DNA of 64,000 bases from Borrelia coriaceae (GTDB lineage Bacteria > Spirochaetota > Spirochaetia > Borreliales > Borreliaceae). Under the pieces are notes generated by a model, which was given only the letters and a program-made list of their open reading frames with translations, ran no database searches and was not told where the DNA came from. The stretch is taken from the NCBI RefSeq assembly GCF_023035295.1, contig NZ_CP075076.1, forward strand, positions 124,001-188,000, read 5' to 3'. This document shows, piece after piece, positions 10,224 through 20,375 of the stretch; positions within the stretch are counted from its first letter, which is position 1; each line of letters begins with the position of its first letter. The position numbers and the translations under genes are program-made.

Positions 10224-12101
10224 ATGCACAAAAATTTTGCTAGCAGTTTAAGATTAAATATCGTCCTAATAATTTTCCTCATAATAACACTGTTAACCAT
10301 CTATAAATATTTTATTCTAATGTCATCAAAAGATATACAATATTTTTCTCAAAACATAAACTATATTTCAAGAAGAGGAAATATTTATGATAGAAATGGC
10401 AAAATAATAGCCTTCTCTTCAAAATCACATTCAGTCGGAACAAATCCAAATAAAATAAAAAATATTGTAAATACATCAGAAACTCTTGGCGCAATACTAA
10501 AAATTGAACCTCAAATAATTAAACAAAAATTATCTTCAAAAAAAGGATTCACTTATATAAAAAGAAAAATAACAAGAGAAGAATCTGAACTAATTAAAAG
10601 AATTCAATCAGAAGGAAGATTAAAAGATATCATACTTTATCCAGATTACACAAGAATTTATCCATTTAGAGAACTTACAAGCAATATTACAGGATTCGTT
10701 GGAACCGATAACACTGGACTTACAGGTATTGAGCTCTCTCTAAACAATATATTAAATGAAGATTTTACAAAACAACAATCCATAAATGAAAAATTAAGTA
10801 TAAACAACATATACTTGACAATAGATATAGAACTTCAAAAAGGTATAAATCAAATAGCAAAAAAATACTTTAAAGAAAATAAACCTGAAAATATGATTGC
10901 CATAGTAATGGACGCTAAAAATGGAGACATTTTATCAATGCTTCAATTCCCACAGTATGATGCAAATGATTATTCAAAATATCCTAAAGAAATATGGAAC
11001 AATTTTGCTACTTCCCTAACCTATGAACCTGGAAGTATTAATAAAATTTTTACAGTAGCAATTCTATTAGACAGTGGATTATTAAAATTAAATGAAAAAT
11101 TTTTAGACAACGGTATATACCAAAAAAAATTCAAATCAGGAGAAATAGTCACAATTAAAACCTTAAATCCTCCTTATGACTATATCGATCCTAGTGGAAT
11201 TTTAATTTATTCATCAAATGTAGGAATAGCACACATTACAGACAAAGTAAGTAACGAATATTTCTATAACAGACTAATAGACTTTGGGTTTGGAGAAAGA
11301 ATCGGATTTCCTTTTCCTGGAGAAACAAAAGGTCTCTTAACTCACCATTCAAAATGGTCAGGACGAAGCAAAGCCACAATAGGATTTGGACAAGAAATAG
11401 GAGTCTCTGCCATTCAAATATTACAAGCCGCTAGCGTATTAAGTAATGATGGAACTATGATAAAACCCAAAATCATAAAAAAAATAAGCAACGACATGGA
11501 AAATACAATTCAAAAATTTCAAAAAGAAGAAATTAAAAAAGTAATATCTAGTCGTACAGCAAAAGAAGTTTTAAAAATGATGCGGGAAGTTGTAAATAAA
11601 GGAGGAATACCAAAACTGAAAATGAAAAACTTAAATATTTCAGCAAAAAGTGGAACTTCCCAAGTAATCGATAAAAACACAGGCAAATATTCAGACGAAG
11701 ATTACACATCATCAATACTAGTAATATATCCTACAGAAGCTCCTAAATACATCATATATATTGTTTATAGATATCCTAAAAAGATAATATATGGAACAAG
11801 AATTGCTGCTCCAATAGCTAAAGACATAATAGAATTGATTGAAAATCAAAACAAAAAAAATGGATATAATAAAATTAAAGCTTCTTCAAAAGTTATTATA
11901 CCAAAACCTACAATAAAATATGGAACAACAGAAAGCCTCCCAAAACTTACAGGACTCTCAAAAAGAGACTTAATAAAAATCTTAAAAAACTACAAAAACA
12001 TAAAAATCAAAATCAAAGGAAACGGTTTTGTGTATAGGCAATCTCAACCACCTAATACAAAATTAAAAGACATAGACGAACTTGAAATATATCTAAAATA
12101 A
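10224..12101 (+). CDS. pbp: Class B penicillin-binding protein (FtsI/Pbp2-like) with PASTA domain
   Basis: 625 residues. An N-terminal membrane anchor (about 11-33) is followed by a PBP dimerisation domain and a transpeptidase domain with all three active-site motifs: S271-I-N-K274, S330-S-N332 and K475-S-G-T478. The C-terminal 60 residues (LPKLTGLSKRDLIKILKNYK) form one PASTA domain, a peptidoglycan-binding fold. The enzyme cross-links peptidoglycan stems, probably for septum or side-wall synthesis, outside the inner membrane. A TATAAT lies at 10196-10201 and an AGGAG at 10205-10209, 14 bases from the ATG, with no closer in-frame start. It ends one base from the convergent acyl-CoA synthetase gene. 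Confidence 0.93.
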   Translation: MHKNFASSLRLNIVLIIFLIITLLTIYKYFILMSSKDIQYFSQNINYISRRGNIYDRNGKIIAFSSKSHSVGTNPNKIKNIVNTSETLGAILKIEPQIIKQKLSSKKGFTYIKRKITREESELIKRIQSEGRLKDIILYPDYTRIYPFRELTSNITGFVGTDNTGLTGIELSLNNILNEDFTKQQSINEKLSINNIYLTIDIELQKGINQIAKKYFKENKPENMIAIVMDAKNGDILSMLQFPQYDANDYSKYPKEIWNNFATSLTYEPGSINKIFTVAILLDSGLLKLNEKFLDNGIYQKKFKSGEIVTIKTLNPPYDYIDPSGILIYSSNVGIAHITDKVSNEYFYNRLIDFGFGERIGFPFPGETKGLLTHHSKWSGRSKATIGFGQEIGVSAIQILQAASVLSNDGTMIKPKIIKKISNDMENTIQKFQKEEIKKVISSRTAKEVLKMMREVVNKGGIPKLKMKNLNISAKSGTSQVIDKNTGKYSDEDYTSSILVIYPTEAPKYIIYIVYRYPKKIIYGTRIAAPIAKDIIELIENQNKKNGYNKIKASSKVIIPKPTIKYGTTESLPKLTGLSKRDLIKILKNYKNIKIKIKGNGFVYRQSQPPNTKLKDIDELEIYLK

Positions 12102-12102
12102 T

Positions 12103-13995
12103 TTAAGAAAATAAATTTTTTATCTCATTTTTATAAAAATCTAAAATATAATTACGCTTAACATCCATCTTAATAGACATCTCTTTCCCCACTTCAAATG
12201 GTTTTTCTAAAAGAACGAATTTCAATATTTGCTCAAAAGGCTTAAATCCATTGGCTCTATTAATAAGCTTTTTGATCTCATCACCAATAGCTTTAAGAAC
12301 AATATTATTTGCAACAATCTGCTGCCTATTATGAGCATCAAGAATTTTTTGACCCATGCTTTCTAAATATTTATTAATCTCTTCAAAATTAGGAAGAATC
12401 AATGCACCCAAAAACTTCTGATCTTGGCCCACAACAACAGCTTTTTCAATCAATAAAGATTCCTCAAGTTTAATCTCAATTGGAGCAGGCTCAATATTTT
12501 CTCCATTATTTAAAACAATAGTATCTTTTTCTCTACCTATAATCTGAACAACATTATCCCTTGATAACTTAACAATATCGCCCGTATTTAAAAATCCATC
12601 AGATCCAATAATTTGTCTTGTAGCATCTTCATCTTGATAATACCCAATCATAACCTGAGGACCTTTAATAAACAAGACCCCCTTTCCTGGTTTTTTAAGC
12701 CTATTACCATTCTCATCCCTAATTTCAGCAACAGTTCCAGATAATATCTTACCACAAGTACCAAGTATTATTTTCTTATGTTCATTAGACGCAATACCAG
12801 GAGACGCCTCTGTTAATCCATAAGCATTAGCAAGCTCAATACCTATTGAATTAAAAAACCTGACAACAGATAAAGACATGCTACCACCACCCGTGATCCC
12901 GACAACAAAATTACTGCCAAAAACTTTTCGTATTTTTTTAAAAATAATTAAGCTTCCCAAAACTTTAAGAGGAAACAAAACAACTAAACCTAAAACTCCT
13001 AACGTTTTTTTGATAGAAATTAAAAAATCAAATCCATTATCAGGATACAACCCTAAAACTATCCTATAGCAAATATCATTCAAGCATGCTGATTTAACAA
13101 AAATTTTAAATAATAATCTTGATAGGATGCGTTTTTTCGCAATCTCTTTAAAAATATTTTGCCTTATTGCAATCCAAAGCCTAGGAACAGCCGCGATATA
13201 ATGTGGATTAATATTTTTAATATCATCAAGCATATTTCTTGGAATAATACTTGAAAATAAGCAAGTCATACCTTTAAGAAAAATATTATAAGAAAACGAT
13301 CGCTGAAATGAATGCCAAATTGGCAAGATACACATAAATATTTGTCCCTCATGAGTACTAATCATTCTACTAAAACTAGACACTTGATAAAGAAAATTAG
13401 CATGAGAAAGCATTACCCCTTTAGGATTCCCTGTAGTACCAGAAGTATATATTACCGTTGCCATATCATCAGAATTAATATCATTTAAAATTTCAATAAT
13501 TTCCTCATCGCATCTTGATTTATCTCCAATTGAAATGCACTCTTTATAAGTATAGATTTTAAAACCACTGAAACGTAGCTTTTCACTTTCATCTAAATCA
13601 TCAATAATAACAATTATAGGGTTAACTTTAAAGTTAACTTGAACCACTAAATCAAGAAGATTTAAATTTTCAACTATGACTATATTAGGAAGAATATTAT
13701 TAATAATAATTTCAGATTCAAAAAGAGTAACATCAGCTCCCTTTGGAACATCTACAGCACCTAAAGCTAAAATCGCAAAATCTATAACACTCCACTCAAT
13801 TCTATTCTCAGAACAAATAAACACCTTATCCTGATATCCCAAACCCATCTTTTTTAAAAATGCTGCAAATTTTAAAACATTACTTTTTAACTCCTCATAA
13901 GTAACACTGAAATATTCTTTATTGCTTCTATATATTTGTGCAATTATATTGCTATGCTTGTCAGCAATTTTAAAAAAGGTCTTTACTATTGACAT
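12103..13995 (-). CDS. fadD: Long-chain acyl-CoA synthetase (AMP-forming)
   Basis: 630 residues from the ATG at 13995, which has a GGGG site 5 bases ahead; an upstream GTG at 14013 is less likely. The AMP-binding signature IYTSGTTGNPKGVMLSHANF is at about residues 186-205, and the later motifs YGLTEASPG, GYYQDEDAT and NTGDIV mark the acyl-adenylate-forming family. It activates exogenous fatty acids with ATP and CoA, which fits Borrelia, which cannot make fatty acids. The C-terminus is of the long-chain ACSL type. Monocistronic, in tail-to-tail contact with the penicillin-binding protein gene. Confidence 0.93.
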   Translation of the reverse strand: MSIVKTFFKIADKHSNIIAQIYRSNKEYFSVTYEELKSNVLKFAAFLKKMGLGYQDKVFICSENRIEWSVIDFAILALGAVDVPKGADVTLFESEIIINNILPNIVIVENLNLLDLVVQVNFKVNPIIVIIDDLDESEKLRFSGFKIYTYKECISIGDKSRCDEEIIEILNDINSDDMATVIYTSGTTGNPKGVMLSHANFLYQVSSFSRMISTHEGQIFMCILPIWHSFQRSFSYNIFLKGMTCLFSSIIPRNMLDDIKNINPHYIAAVPRLWIAIRQNIFKEIAKKRILSRLLFKIFVKSACLNDICYRIVLGLYPDNGFDFLISIKKTLGVLGLVVLFPLKVLGSLIIFKKIRKVFGSNFVVGITGGGSMSLSVVRFFNSIGIELANAYGLTEASPGIASNEHKKIILGTCGKILSGTVAEIRDENGNRLKKPGKGVLFIKGPQVMIGYYQDEDATRQIIGSDGFLNTGDIVKLSRDNVVQIIGREKDTIVLNNGENIEPAPIEIKLEESLLIEKAVVVGQDQKFLGALILPNFEEINKYLESMGQKILDAHNRQQIVANNIVLKAIGDEIKKLINRANGFKPFEQILKFVLLEKPFEVGKEMSIKMDVKRNYILDFYKNEIKNLFS

Positions 13996-14147
13996 ATAAC
14001 CCCTACTACACACTTATAATAACTAATATTTTAAATAAATTATAACACCTTAAATAGATAAAATCATAATTCAATTTTCAGGACCTACAAACTAGTCAAC
14101 AGATAAATTTATATAAAGTAGATATACATACCAAAACTAATAAAGAT

Positions 14148-14441
14148 CTAGTTACCTATAACAAAAAATCTAATTCCTTCAGTAGGATATTCTTGCTCTA
14201 AACTCTCAATAGCACTTCTTAATCTTTCTATAACAACCAAATTATTGGTATAAATTATAAGAATAAAATTTTCTTCAGGCCAAATTGCATTACCCTGCTT
14301 TTCACCCTTGCGTCCTTTTCCTTTAACATTATATATCTTAGAATAATATATATATTCACCCAAATCTTTCTCTATCCTACTTATATGTTCATGCAAATCA
14401 AGCTCTAAAGACAGATTAGAAATTACCTCTGCCCTATACAC
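14148..14441 (-). CDS. Small PII-like / DUF3240-like protein of the bes efflux operon
   Basis: 97 residues if it starts at the GTG at 14441, which has GGAGGG just ahead; a TTG at 14462 overlapping the besB stop is the alternative. The predicted order beta (YRAEVISN), helix, beta with a Gly/Lys-rich loop (KIYNVKGKGRKGEKQGNAIW), beta (FILIIYT), helix (VVIERLRSAIESLEQEY) and beta (GIRFFVIG) resembles the ferredoxin-like PII fold; the loop recalls the PII T-loop. PII-like proteins (DUF3240, PII-NG) are known beside RND efflux genes. The family call is inference from pattern; ligand and role are unknown. Confidence 0.7.
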   Translation of the reverse strand: MYRAEVISNLSLELDLHEHISRIEKDLGEYIYYSKIYNVKGKGRKGEKQGNAIWPEENFILIIYTNNLVVIERLRSAIESLEQEYPTEGIRFFVIGN

Positions 14442-14458
14442 ACACCCTCCTGTCAACC

Positions 14459-17400
14459 TCAATCTTCATCAATAAAAAAATCATTCGAATTATCATCAGC
14501 CTTAGTATCCCCTTTAGTACTACTCTTAGAAATATCTATACTATTTACATTTTTATTTTTATTTGAAAACCTCTCATTTGCTCCCTTAAGATCAGTTTTG
14601 CCAACAAGAATCCATGATTTAAAAAAAATAAATTTTTTCATAGAAATTTTGTAAAAAATTTCAAAAATCATAGGAATAAAAAACAAAGTCAAAAACGTAC
14701 TAGCAACCATTCCGCCAATAAAGGTAAAAGCAATTGGTTTTACAAGACTATTATCACTAGAACCTGAGAACGCAATAGGGAAAAGTCCAATTATTGACGT
14801 TAAAGCAGACATTAAAATTGGCCTAAACCTAGAACGACCTGCTTCAAGTAATGCCTCTTTAAGATCAAAGCCCCTTTTAAGCAATAAGTTAATATAATCT
14901 ATCAACACAATTCCTGTATTAACAACAACACCAACAAGCATAAGCATACCAATAGCAGTAAAAACAGAAACTTTTTCTCCCGATATAAAATAAAACAACA
15001 CAACACCTATCAAGGTTAATGGTATTGTAAAGAGAATAATGAATGGCTTTAATAAAGATTCAAATTGAGCTGCCATTACTCCAAATACAAGTAAAATAGC
15101 CATCAAAATTATCACCCTAAATTGCTTCATATTACTTGCAAACTCATTGTATTCTCCTTCAAATTTAACCAAGATACCATCCTTGCGAGGAACCTTATTA
15201 GTTACAAAATCCACTACCTTTGCTGTCATTAAAGCTAAATTTTCACCAGGAGCAATACCTGCTGTAAGCTTCACCACTAAGGATTGATCTTCTCTGGGAA
15301 TCTCAGTAATTCCTTTAACCTTTCTAATTTTGGACATTGAAGATAAAGGAACTTTAATACCAGATGCATTTATAATAAATATTTTGTCTAAATCCCTCAA
15401 ACTAACAATATTGCCTCTATTAAGCCTAAGCAAAATATCATAGCTTATTCCATCTTCAATATATTTTCCTGCCAAAATTCCATCAATATTAGCCCTAATT
15501 TCTCTTGAGATAGTTTCAAGATTAACCCCATAAAAATAGGCCTTTTCTCTATCTATTTCTATATCAATTTGAACCTCTTCTCGCACATTAAGTCTAGGAT
15601 TAACAAGACTAGGAAATTTTTTCTTTAAAAGACCAACTAATAACTCCCCATATTCTTTTGCATACTCAAAATTAGAAGCGGTAATTTTGATCTCAATAGG
15701 AGGAGAACCAAAAGGACCACCACCCCCTTGTGAAAAAGCATTAGAACTAAAGTCAGGATAAATACTCTCAACACGCTTATAAACCCTATATTGAATATCC
15801 TCTTCATTTTCAAGCAGTTCTTCATTAACTTCCTCCTTTAAAGGCAATTTAACTTTAAAAACAAACCCACTCGAATTTATTTCAGAAACGATACTCTTAT
15901 ATACCTTAATTTCACTTTTTAAAATTTCTAAAATTTTATCCGAATAAAATTTTGAAATATCCAAACTTGTCTTATGAGGAAAATTAAAATTAAAATCAAT
16001 TAAGGAAGAGGATTCATAAGGCATAAGAGATACATTTAAAAAAGGCAACAAGATGAAACTTAAAATAAAACAAATAAGAACAACGAACGAAAAAACTAGT
16101 TTGCGACTCAAAACATAATTTAGCAAATTAACATAAGATCTCTCTAAAATAGAATAAATTCCATATAAAACCCCATCAATCTTCTTAATCAATTCATTTT
16201 TGATAGGTTTTTGAAAAGTAGTGTAAAGCCCAACATAATAACTTGAAAGCACAGGTACTAAAAAAACTGCAACAAAAAAAGAAGCTACTAAAGATATTAC
16301 AATAGTAAAAGCAAAATCTCTAACAAAATCACCAATAATGCCTAACTCAGCTTTAAAAATAAGCATAGGAGCAAATACACAAATTGATGTCAAAGTTGCA
16401 GCCATAATTGGCAACATCATTTCTTGTGTGCCAAGAATGGCAGATGAGATAAGTTTCGCACCCTTTTGCCTATATCTATATATATTCTCTATTACAACAA
16501 TAGAACAATCTACAAGCATACCAACACTCAAAGCAAGACCTGAGAGACTCATAACATTTAGAGAAATATTTGCAAAATACATCAAACAAAAGGTAAGAAT
16601 AATTGCTATTGGTATTGTAATACCAATAATAATTGTGGCTCTAAAATTTCTTAAAAATAAGAGAATAATACATAATGCAAGCACTGCCCCTGAATAAGCT
16701 GAATCAACAACAGAAAAAATAACCTTTTTAATATGTTCAGCACTATTATAAAAAATATCTAAAGATATATCTTTTGGAAGTGCAAGCTTAATTTTTTCAA
16801 CCTCTGCATTTACCGCATCTGCAACAGCAACAGAATTTGCATCACTCTGTTTTTGTACGGACAGCACAATGGAGGGTTTACCATTATAATATGCATAATT
16901 TTCTGGAGCTTGAGCAGTATTCTTAATACTTGCAATATCTCTTAGCCTGACCTGAACAATTGAATTATTACCTAAAGAATAAGTGCTTGGCTCCTTATAA
17001 GCAATAACCACATCTTCCAAATCCTTAATTGAGTTAAACTTTCCAGACACTTGTGCTTGGTATTTCAAATTATTGTCTAATACATTACCAACTGAAAATT
17101 CAATATTTTGAGAAGAAATAAATGGTACTATTTCTGATAAAGTAAGTCCATATGCCTCTAACCTATTTTGAGACACTTCAATTAAAATATGCTTACCCCC
17201 ATCTCCAGTAACCTGAACACGTCCAACCCCATTAAGTCTTTCCAACTTGGGCCTAAGAATATTATTTGCATATCCCTTAAGTTCTAAAACTGGTCTATCA
17301 GCATACATAACAAAAGATAATAACGAGGAAGAGCCAAAATTTCCTCTATCAACTTTAGGAAAGTCTGCACTTTGTGGCAACATATTTCTTGAAAGTTCAA

Positions 17401-17731
17401 GCGCATCTCTTATTTCATTTAAAGCTAAATCTAAATCAGTTCCATGATAAAATTGAAGATTAATAAGACTATATTCCTTAAATGAATTACTAGTTATTGT
17501 TTTTATATTTTTTACTAAAGATAAATTACCTTCTAGAAGGCTTGTAACCTTTTCCTCCACTTCCTTTGCAGAACTGCCCGCATACTGTGTAGAAACAGTT
17601 ATATTATTCTCTTCAATGTTGGGCAGCAAATCTATCTTTAATCTTGAAAAAGTATAAAGACTAAGCATTATCAATAATGAAAACAATATTAACATCGTTA
17701 TTGGCTTATCAACAATCTTCTTTATCAACAT
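14459..17731 (-). CDS. besB: RND-family efflux transporter (inner membrane pump)
   Basis: 1090 residues, full RND/AcrB length. A first TM near residues 12-30, a large periplasmic loop, a TM bundle (about 340-530), a second porter loop (about 560-860) and a second TM bundle (about 870-1020) are visible. Family motifs include SGLALSVGMLVDCSIVVIEN, with the Asp of the proton relay on TM4. It is the proton-driven pump of the BesABC system, known in B. burgdorferi for drug efflux. A Ser/Asp/Lys-rich cytoplasmic tail follows the last TM. The ATG lies 16 bases after besA. GGGGPFGSPPIEIKIT at about 668 is a glycine-rich porter-loop feature. Confidence 0.93.
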   Translation of the reverse strand: MLIKKIVDKPITMLILFSLLIMLSLYTFSRLKIDLLPNIEENNITVSTQYAGSSAKEVEEKVTSLLEGNLSLVKNIKTITSNSFKEYSLINLQFYHGTDLDLALNEIRDALELSRNMLPQSADFPKVDRGNFGSSSLLSFVMYADRPVLELKGYANNILRPKLERLNGVGRVQVTGDGGKHILIEVSQNRLEAYGLTLSEIVPFISSQNIEFSVGNVLDNNLKYQAQVSGKFNSIKDLEDVVIAYKEPSTYSLGNNSIVQVRLRDIASIKNTAQAPENYAYYNGKPSIVLSVQKQSDANSVAVADAVNAEVEKIKLALPKDISLDIFYNSAEHIKKVIFSVVDSAYSGAVLALCIILLFLRNFRATIIIGITIPIAIILTFCLMYFANISLNVMSLSGLALSVGMLVDCSIVVIENIYRYRQKGAKLISSAILGTQEMMLPIMAATLTSICVFAPMLIFKAELGIIGDFVRDFAFTIVISLVASFFVAVFLVPVLSSYYVGLYTTFQKPIKNELIKKIDGVLYGIYSILERSYVNLLNYVLSRKLVFSFVVLICFILSFILLPFLNVSLMPYESSSLIDFNFNFPHKTSLDISKFYSDKILEILKSEIKVYKSIVSEINSSGFVFKVKLPLKEEVNEELLENEEDIQYRVYKRVESIYPDFSSNAFSQGGGGPFGSPPIEIKITASNFEYAKEYGELLVGLLKKKFPSLVNPRLNVREEVQIDIEIDREKAYFYGVNLETISREIRANIDGILAGKYIEDGISYDILLRLNRGNIVSLRDLDKIFIINASGIKVPLSSMSKIRKVKGITEIPREDQSLVVKLTAGIAPGENLALMTAKVVDFVTNKVPRKDGILVKFEGEYNEFASNMKQFRVIILMAILLVFGVMAAQFESLLKPFIILFTIPLTLIGVVLFYFISGEKVSVFTAIGMLMLVGVVVNTGIVLIDYINLLLKRGFDLKEALLEAGRSRFRPILMSALTSIIGLFPIAFSGSSDNSLVKPIAFTFIGGMVASTFLTLFFIPMIFEIFYKISMKKFIFFKSWILVGKTDLKGANERFSNKNKNVNSIDISKSSTKGDTKADDNSNDFFIDED

Positions 17732-17747
17732 ACTGAAACCTCAAAAA

Positions 17748-18710
17748 TTAAACATTGTCTTCAATATCAAGACCATCTTGAATATCAACTATATCTACAT
17801 AAGCTCCATCAGAAAGAGAAGATATACCCTCAATAACAATTAAATCACCCTCATTAATACCTTCTCTAATAGACATAATATTATCCACCTCAAAATCTAT
17901 TGAAGGAAAAACTCTTTCTACTGTTTTTGTATCGGTATTTAGTCTAAATACGCAAAGTTTACCTTCTCTTTCAATAAAAGCACGGCTTGGAATTTTAACT
18001 ACATTGTCTAGATGTTTAGTAACAAGTTTGATCTTGGCAAACATACCAATAACCATTCCTGTATTATTCCCTATAGGTTCAAGATACACTACAGCAGTAC
18101 GACTTTTAAAATCTAAAACAGGAGATACTTCTGAAATCTTAGCTTTAAATTTTTCATTAGGATAAGATTCAAGCTCAATAATTGCATTATTGCCAACTTT
18201 AATGTCCAAGACATATTTCTCAGAAACATAAGTTTTAATCTGCATTACATCCATTCGACCTATTAAAGCAATACTTTTTTGAGGATCAACTCTCTCCCCA
18301 ACTCTGCAATTAATAGCCAAAACATACCCAGACATCGGTGCTCTTACTGGACTTTTTAAATAAAAAAAACCTGGCCTTGAAGGATCGACCGTTGCAATAA
18401 TTTGCCCTTCTTTTACATAACTTCCAAGCCTTATATTAAGAGACATTACTTCACCTGCAATATCGGGAAATACCTCAGCCTTAACTTTGGTATCTATATC
18501 ACCATTTAAAGGAATATAATTACTCAAAGCTCCCTTGCAAGCTTTAATAGCAACAACTGGAAATCTATAAGGTTCATTAGCAGTATCATTGGTGGCAATA
18601 TCCCCTTGAATTTCACTCTCAATCTCGTCACTACATGAAAAACCAAATAATAAAACTAAAACAAATAAATAATACTTAAAATTACCTCTCACATTAAAAC
18701 CCACATGCAC
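17748..18710 (-). CDS. besA: RND efflux periplasmic adaptor lipoprotein
   Basis: 320 residues, membrane-fusion protein that links pump and outer-membrane channel. The N-terminal signal ends in a spirochete-type lipobox (VLLFGFSC, Cys about 26), so it is probably lipidated. A lipoyl/barrel-sandwich half (AEVFPDIAGEVMSLNIRLGS) is followed by SPVRAPMSGYVLAINCRVGE and a beta-barrel domain (KVGNNAIIELESYPNEKFKA). Adaptors normally have a helical hairpin between the lipoyl halves; here it is extremely short. Start is GTG with AAGGG 6 bases ahead. Placed between besC and besB. Confidence 0.92.
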   Translation of the reverse strand: MHVGFNVRGNFKYYLFVLVLLFGFSCSDEIESEIQGDIATNDTANEPYRFPVVAIKACKGALSNYIPLNGDIDTKVKAEVFPDIAGEVMSLNIRLGSYVKEGQIIATVDPSRPGFFYLKSPVRAPMSGYVLAINCRVGERVDPQKSIALIGRMDVMQIKTYVSEKYVLDIKVGNNAIIELESYPNEKFKAKISEVSPVLDFKSRTAVVYLEPIGNNTGMVIGMFAKIKLVTKHLDNVVKIPSRAFIEREGKLCVFRLNTDTKTVERVFPSIDFEVDNIMSIREGINEGDLIVIEGISSLSDGAYVDIVDIQDGLDIEDNV

Positions 18711-18722
18711 TCAATACCCTTA

Positions 18723-19991
18723 CTAATCCAAATCATTTATTAAACTTTTATATTCAAGTATTGCATTAGCATAATTGAGCTTATCTCTTATAAATTGTAA
18801 ATCATTTTGCTTATAGGAAGCTTCAATGTCATTTAATTTTACAAGATCTATGGTACCCGCATTAAAAGCATCAAAAGCTACCTGATAATTTTTCTTAGAT
18901 ATTTCGACATTTATCTTAGAATTATCCAAAATAGACTTATGTAATCTTACACCTTTACGTTTTTGAATAATATCGGATTTAAATTCACGAATCTTACTTT
19001 CAACTTGATTTTTTAACGACTTTAATTGATAATCTTGTTCCCATATTCCTACAAAACTTTTTGAAAATGGCAAAATCTCAGTTAAACCATAAGTTAACCC
19101 CAAAGAAAACTGCAACCCTTGATTCAATGAACCACCAAAACCATCACTAAAAGAAATGCTCCCAGGATTATAAGAAAATGAAACCGAAAGTCTTGGCAAG
19201 AAAGCATCTAACCAAAGACTATCAAGAGTAGTCTTCATAATTTTAGTCAAATTATTTAACTCTTTCACCTCTACATGTTCATTAATATCTATGACTTTAT
19301 CAAACAATGAAATGTCTAAGCTCTCATCTGACAACTCCCCTACAGTTTCAAAATCTTGCAAGACACCCAGTCCTAATAATAACTTAAACCTTTCCTTAGT
19401 CCCTTCAAACTGAATGATTTGCTCATCTAGACTACGCTGAAAGTTACTATGCTTAAGCTTAGCATCAAGATAATCTATCTCAGAAACAATTCCATTATGA
19501 TAAGCAATTTTTACTTGCTCAAACTTAAGTTTGCTATTTTGAAACTGACTCTTCAACACTTCTGAAATACTCTTAAGAGCTAAAAGCTCATTATACATCT
19601 TTAAAACATTCAACTTAATAAGCTTAATAGCTTTTTCTCTGTCTATGATAGCATCCTCATAATTCAAAACAGCAAGTCTAAGTTTATGAGCAATAGATGG
19701 AGATACCAAAAGAGAAGCAGAAACACCAAAGTCTAAATTCCAATACCCTCTTGATTCTAGACTAGGCATAAAATGATTTTGCCTAGAAAGATTTGATGTA
19801 AACCCTAAATCTGGCATCAAAACATTCCACGAATTATCTTTATACAATTTTTTTATCTTTTCTTTATACTCAGCATTCTTAGAATCCAGACTATTCTCTA
19901 AAGCCATACGAACAGCATCTTTAGCCGATATTGTAATAACCTCTGCATAAGAAGGAAACGATAAAATAAAAATCAATATTAAATGCTTAAT
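18723..19991 (-). CDS. besC: TolC-like outer membrane efflux channel
   Basis: About 422 residues. The pattern of long helices (for example LRLAVLNYEDAIIDREKAIK and VKIAYHNGIVSEIDYLDAKL) with beta segments is typical of outer membrane efflux proteins, which form the trimeric tunnel of RND pumps. The start is uncertain: a TTG at 19976 would give a signal peptide with no basic residue, while an ATT at 19991, 5 bases after GGAG, adds Lys-His and gives a normal signal sequence (MKHLILIFILSFPSYA). I prefer the ATT. First gene of besC-besA-besB-PII-like. Confidence 0.9.
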   Translation of the reverse strand: MKHLILIFILSFPSYAEVITISAKDAVRMALENSLDSKNAEYKEKIKKLYKDNSWNVLMPDLGFTSNLSRQNHFMPSLESRGYWNLDFGVSASLLVSPSIAHKLRLAVLNYEDAIIDREKAIKLIKLNVLKMYNELLALKSISEVLKSQFQNSKLKFEQVKIAYHNGIVSEIDYLDAKLKHSNFQRSLDEQIIQFEGTKERFKLLLGLGVLQDFETVGELSDESLDISLFDKVIDINEHVEVKELNNLTKIMKTTLDSLWLDAFLPRLSVSFSYNPGSISFSDGFGGSLNQGLQFSLGLTYGLTEILPFSKSFVGIWEQDYQLKSLKNQVESKIREFKSDIIQKRKGVRLHKSILDNSKINVEISKKNYQVAFDAFNAGTIDLVKLNDIEASYKQNDLQFIRDKLNYANAILEYKSLINDLD

Positions 19992-20052
19992 ATTCTCTCC
20001 TATAAATACAGTAAAACATTTATTTTCTAATACTTAATATATTAACATATAG

Positions 20053-20069
20053 TATAATAAGATTATAAT
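20053..20069 (+). promoter_or_regulatory. Tandem -10 boxes upstream of yidD
   Basis: Two TATAAT hexamers at 20053-20058 and 20064-20069. The second ends 12 bases before the yidD ATG and there is no Shine-Dalgarno sequence, so the transcript from it would have a leader of only about 6 bases. No convincing -35 was found. Confidence 0.4.
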
Positions 20070-20081
20070 ATTATTATACAT

Positions 20082-20375
20082 ATGTACATCCTAACAAAGC
20101 TTTCAGTACCGCTCAATTTAATATTTATCTTATTAATCAAAATATATCAAAAAACTTTTTCTAAAATCTTTGGTTTTTGTTGCATATATGAACCTAGCTG
20201 CTCAAATTACGCAATACAATGTCTCAAAAGACATAACATTATAACTGCTTTGACCTTAATTGCATTAAGATTGCTTAGATGCAATGCACTATTTAAAGGA
20301 GGATTTGAGTCATTACCAATTGAAAAACCGATATTCAAATCGCTTCAAGAATTTAAAACAAGATTAATTAAATAA
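20082..20375 (+). CDS. yidD: YidD membrane protein insertion efficiency factor
   Basis: 97 residues. The diagnostic YidD segment with paired cysteines, [20 protein letters not shown] (about 33-52), and the [15 protein letters not shown] stretch are present. YidD is a small inner-membrane-associated protein that assists YidC in membrane protein insertion. A hydrophobic amphipathic N-terminus (about 8-22) is visible. Unlike in many bacteria it is not next to rpmH, rnpA or yidC here. The last 12 bases overlap the 3' end of proX on the other strand. Confidence 0.92.
   Translation: MYILTKLSVPLNLIFILLIKIYQKTFSKIFGFCCIYEPSCSNYAIQCLKRHNIITALTLIALRLLRCNALFKGGFESLPIEKPIFKSLQEFKTRLIK

Noticed and set aside
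16338..16697. 119-codon plus-strand reading frame
   Set aside because: Antisense to the besB membrane region; its composition mirrors the TM segments.
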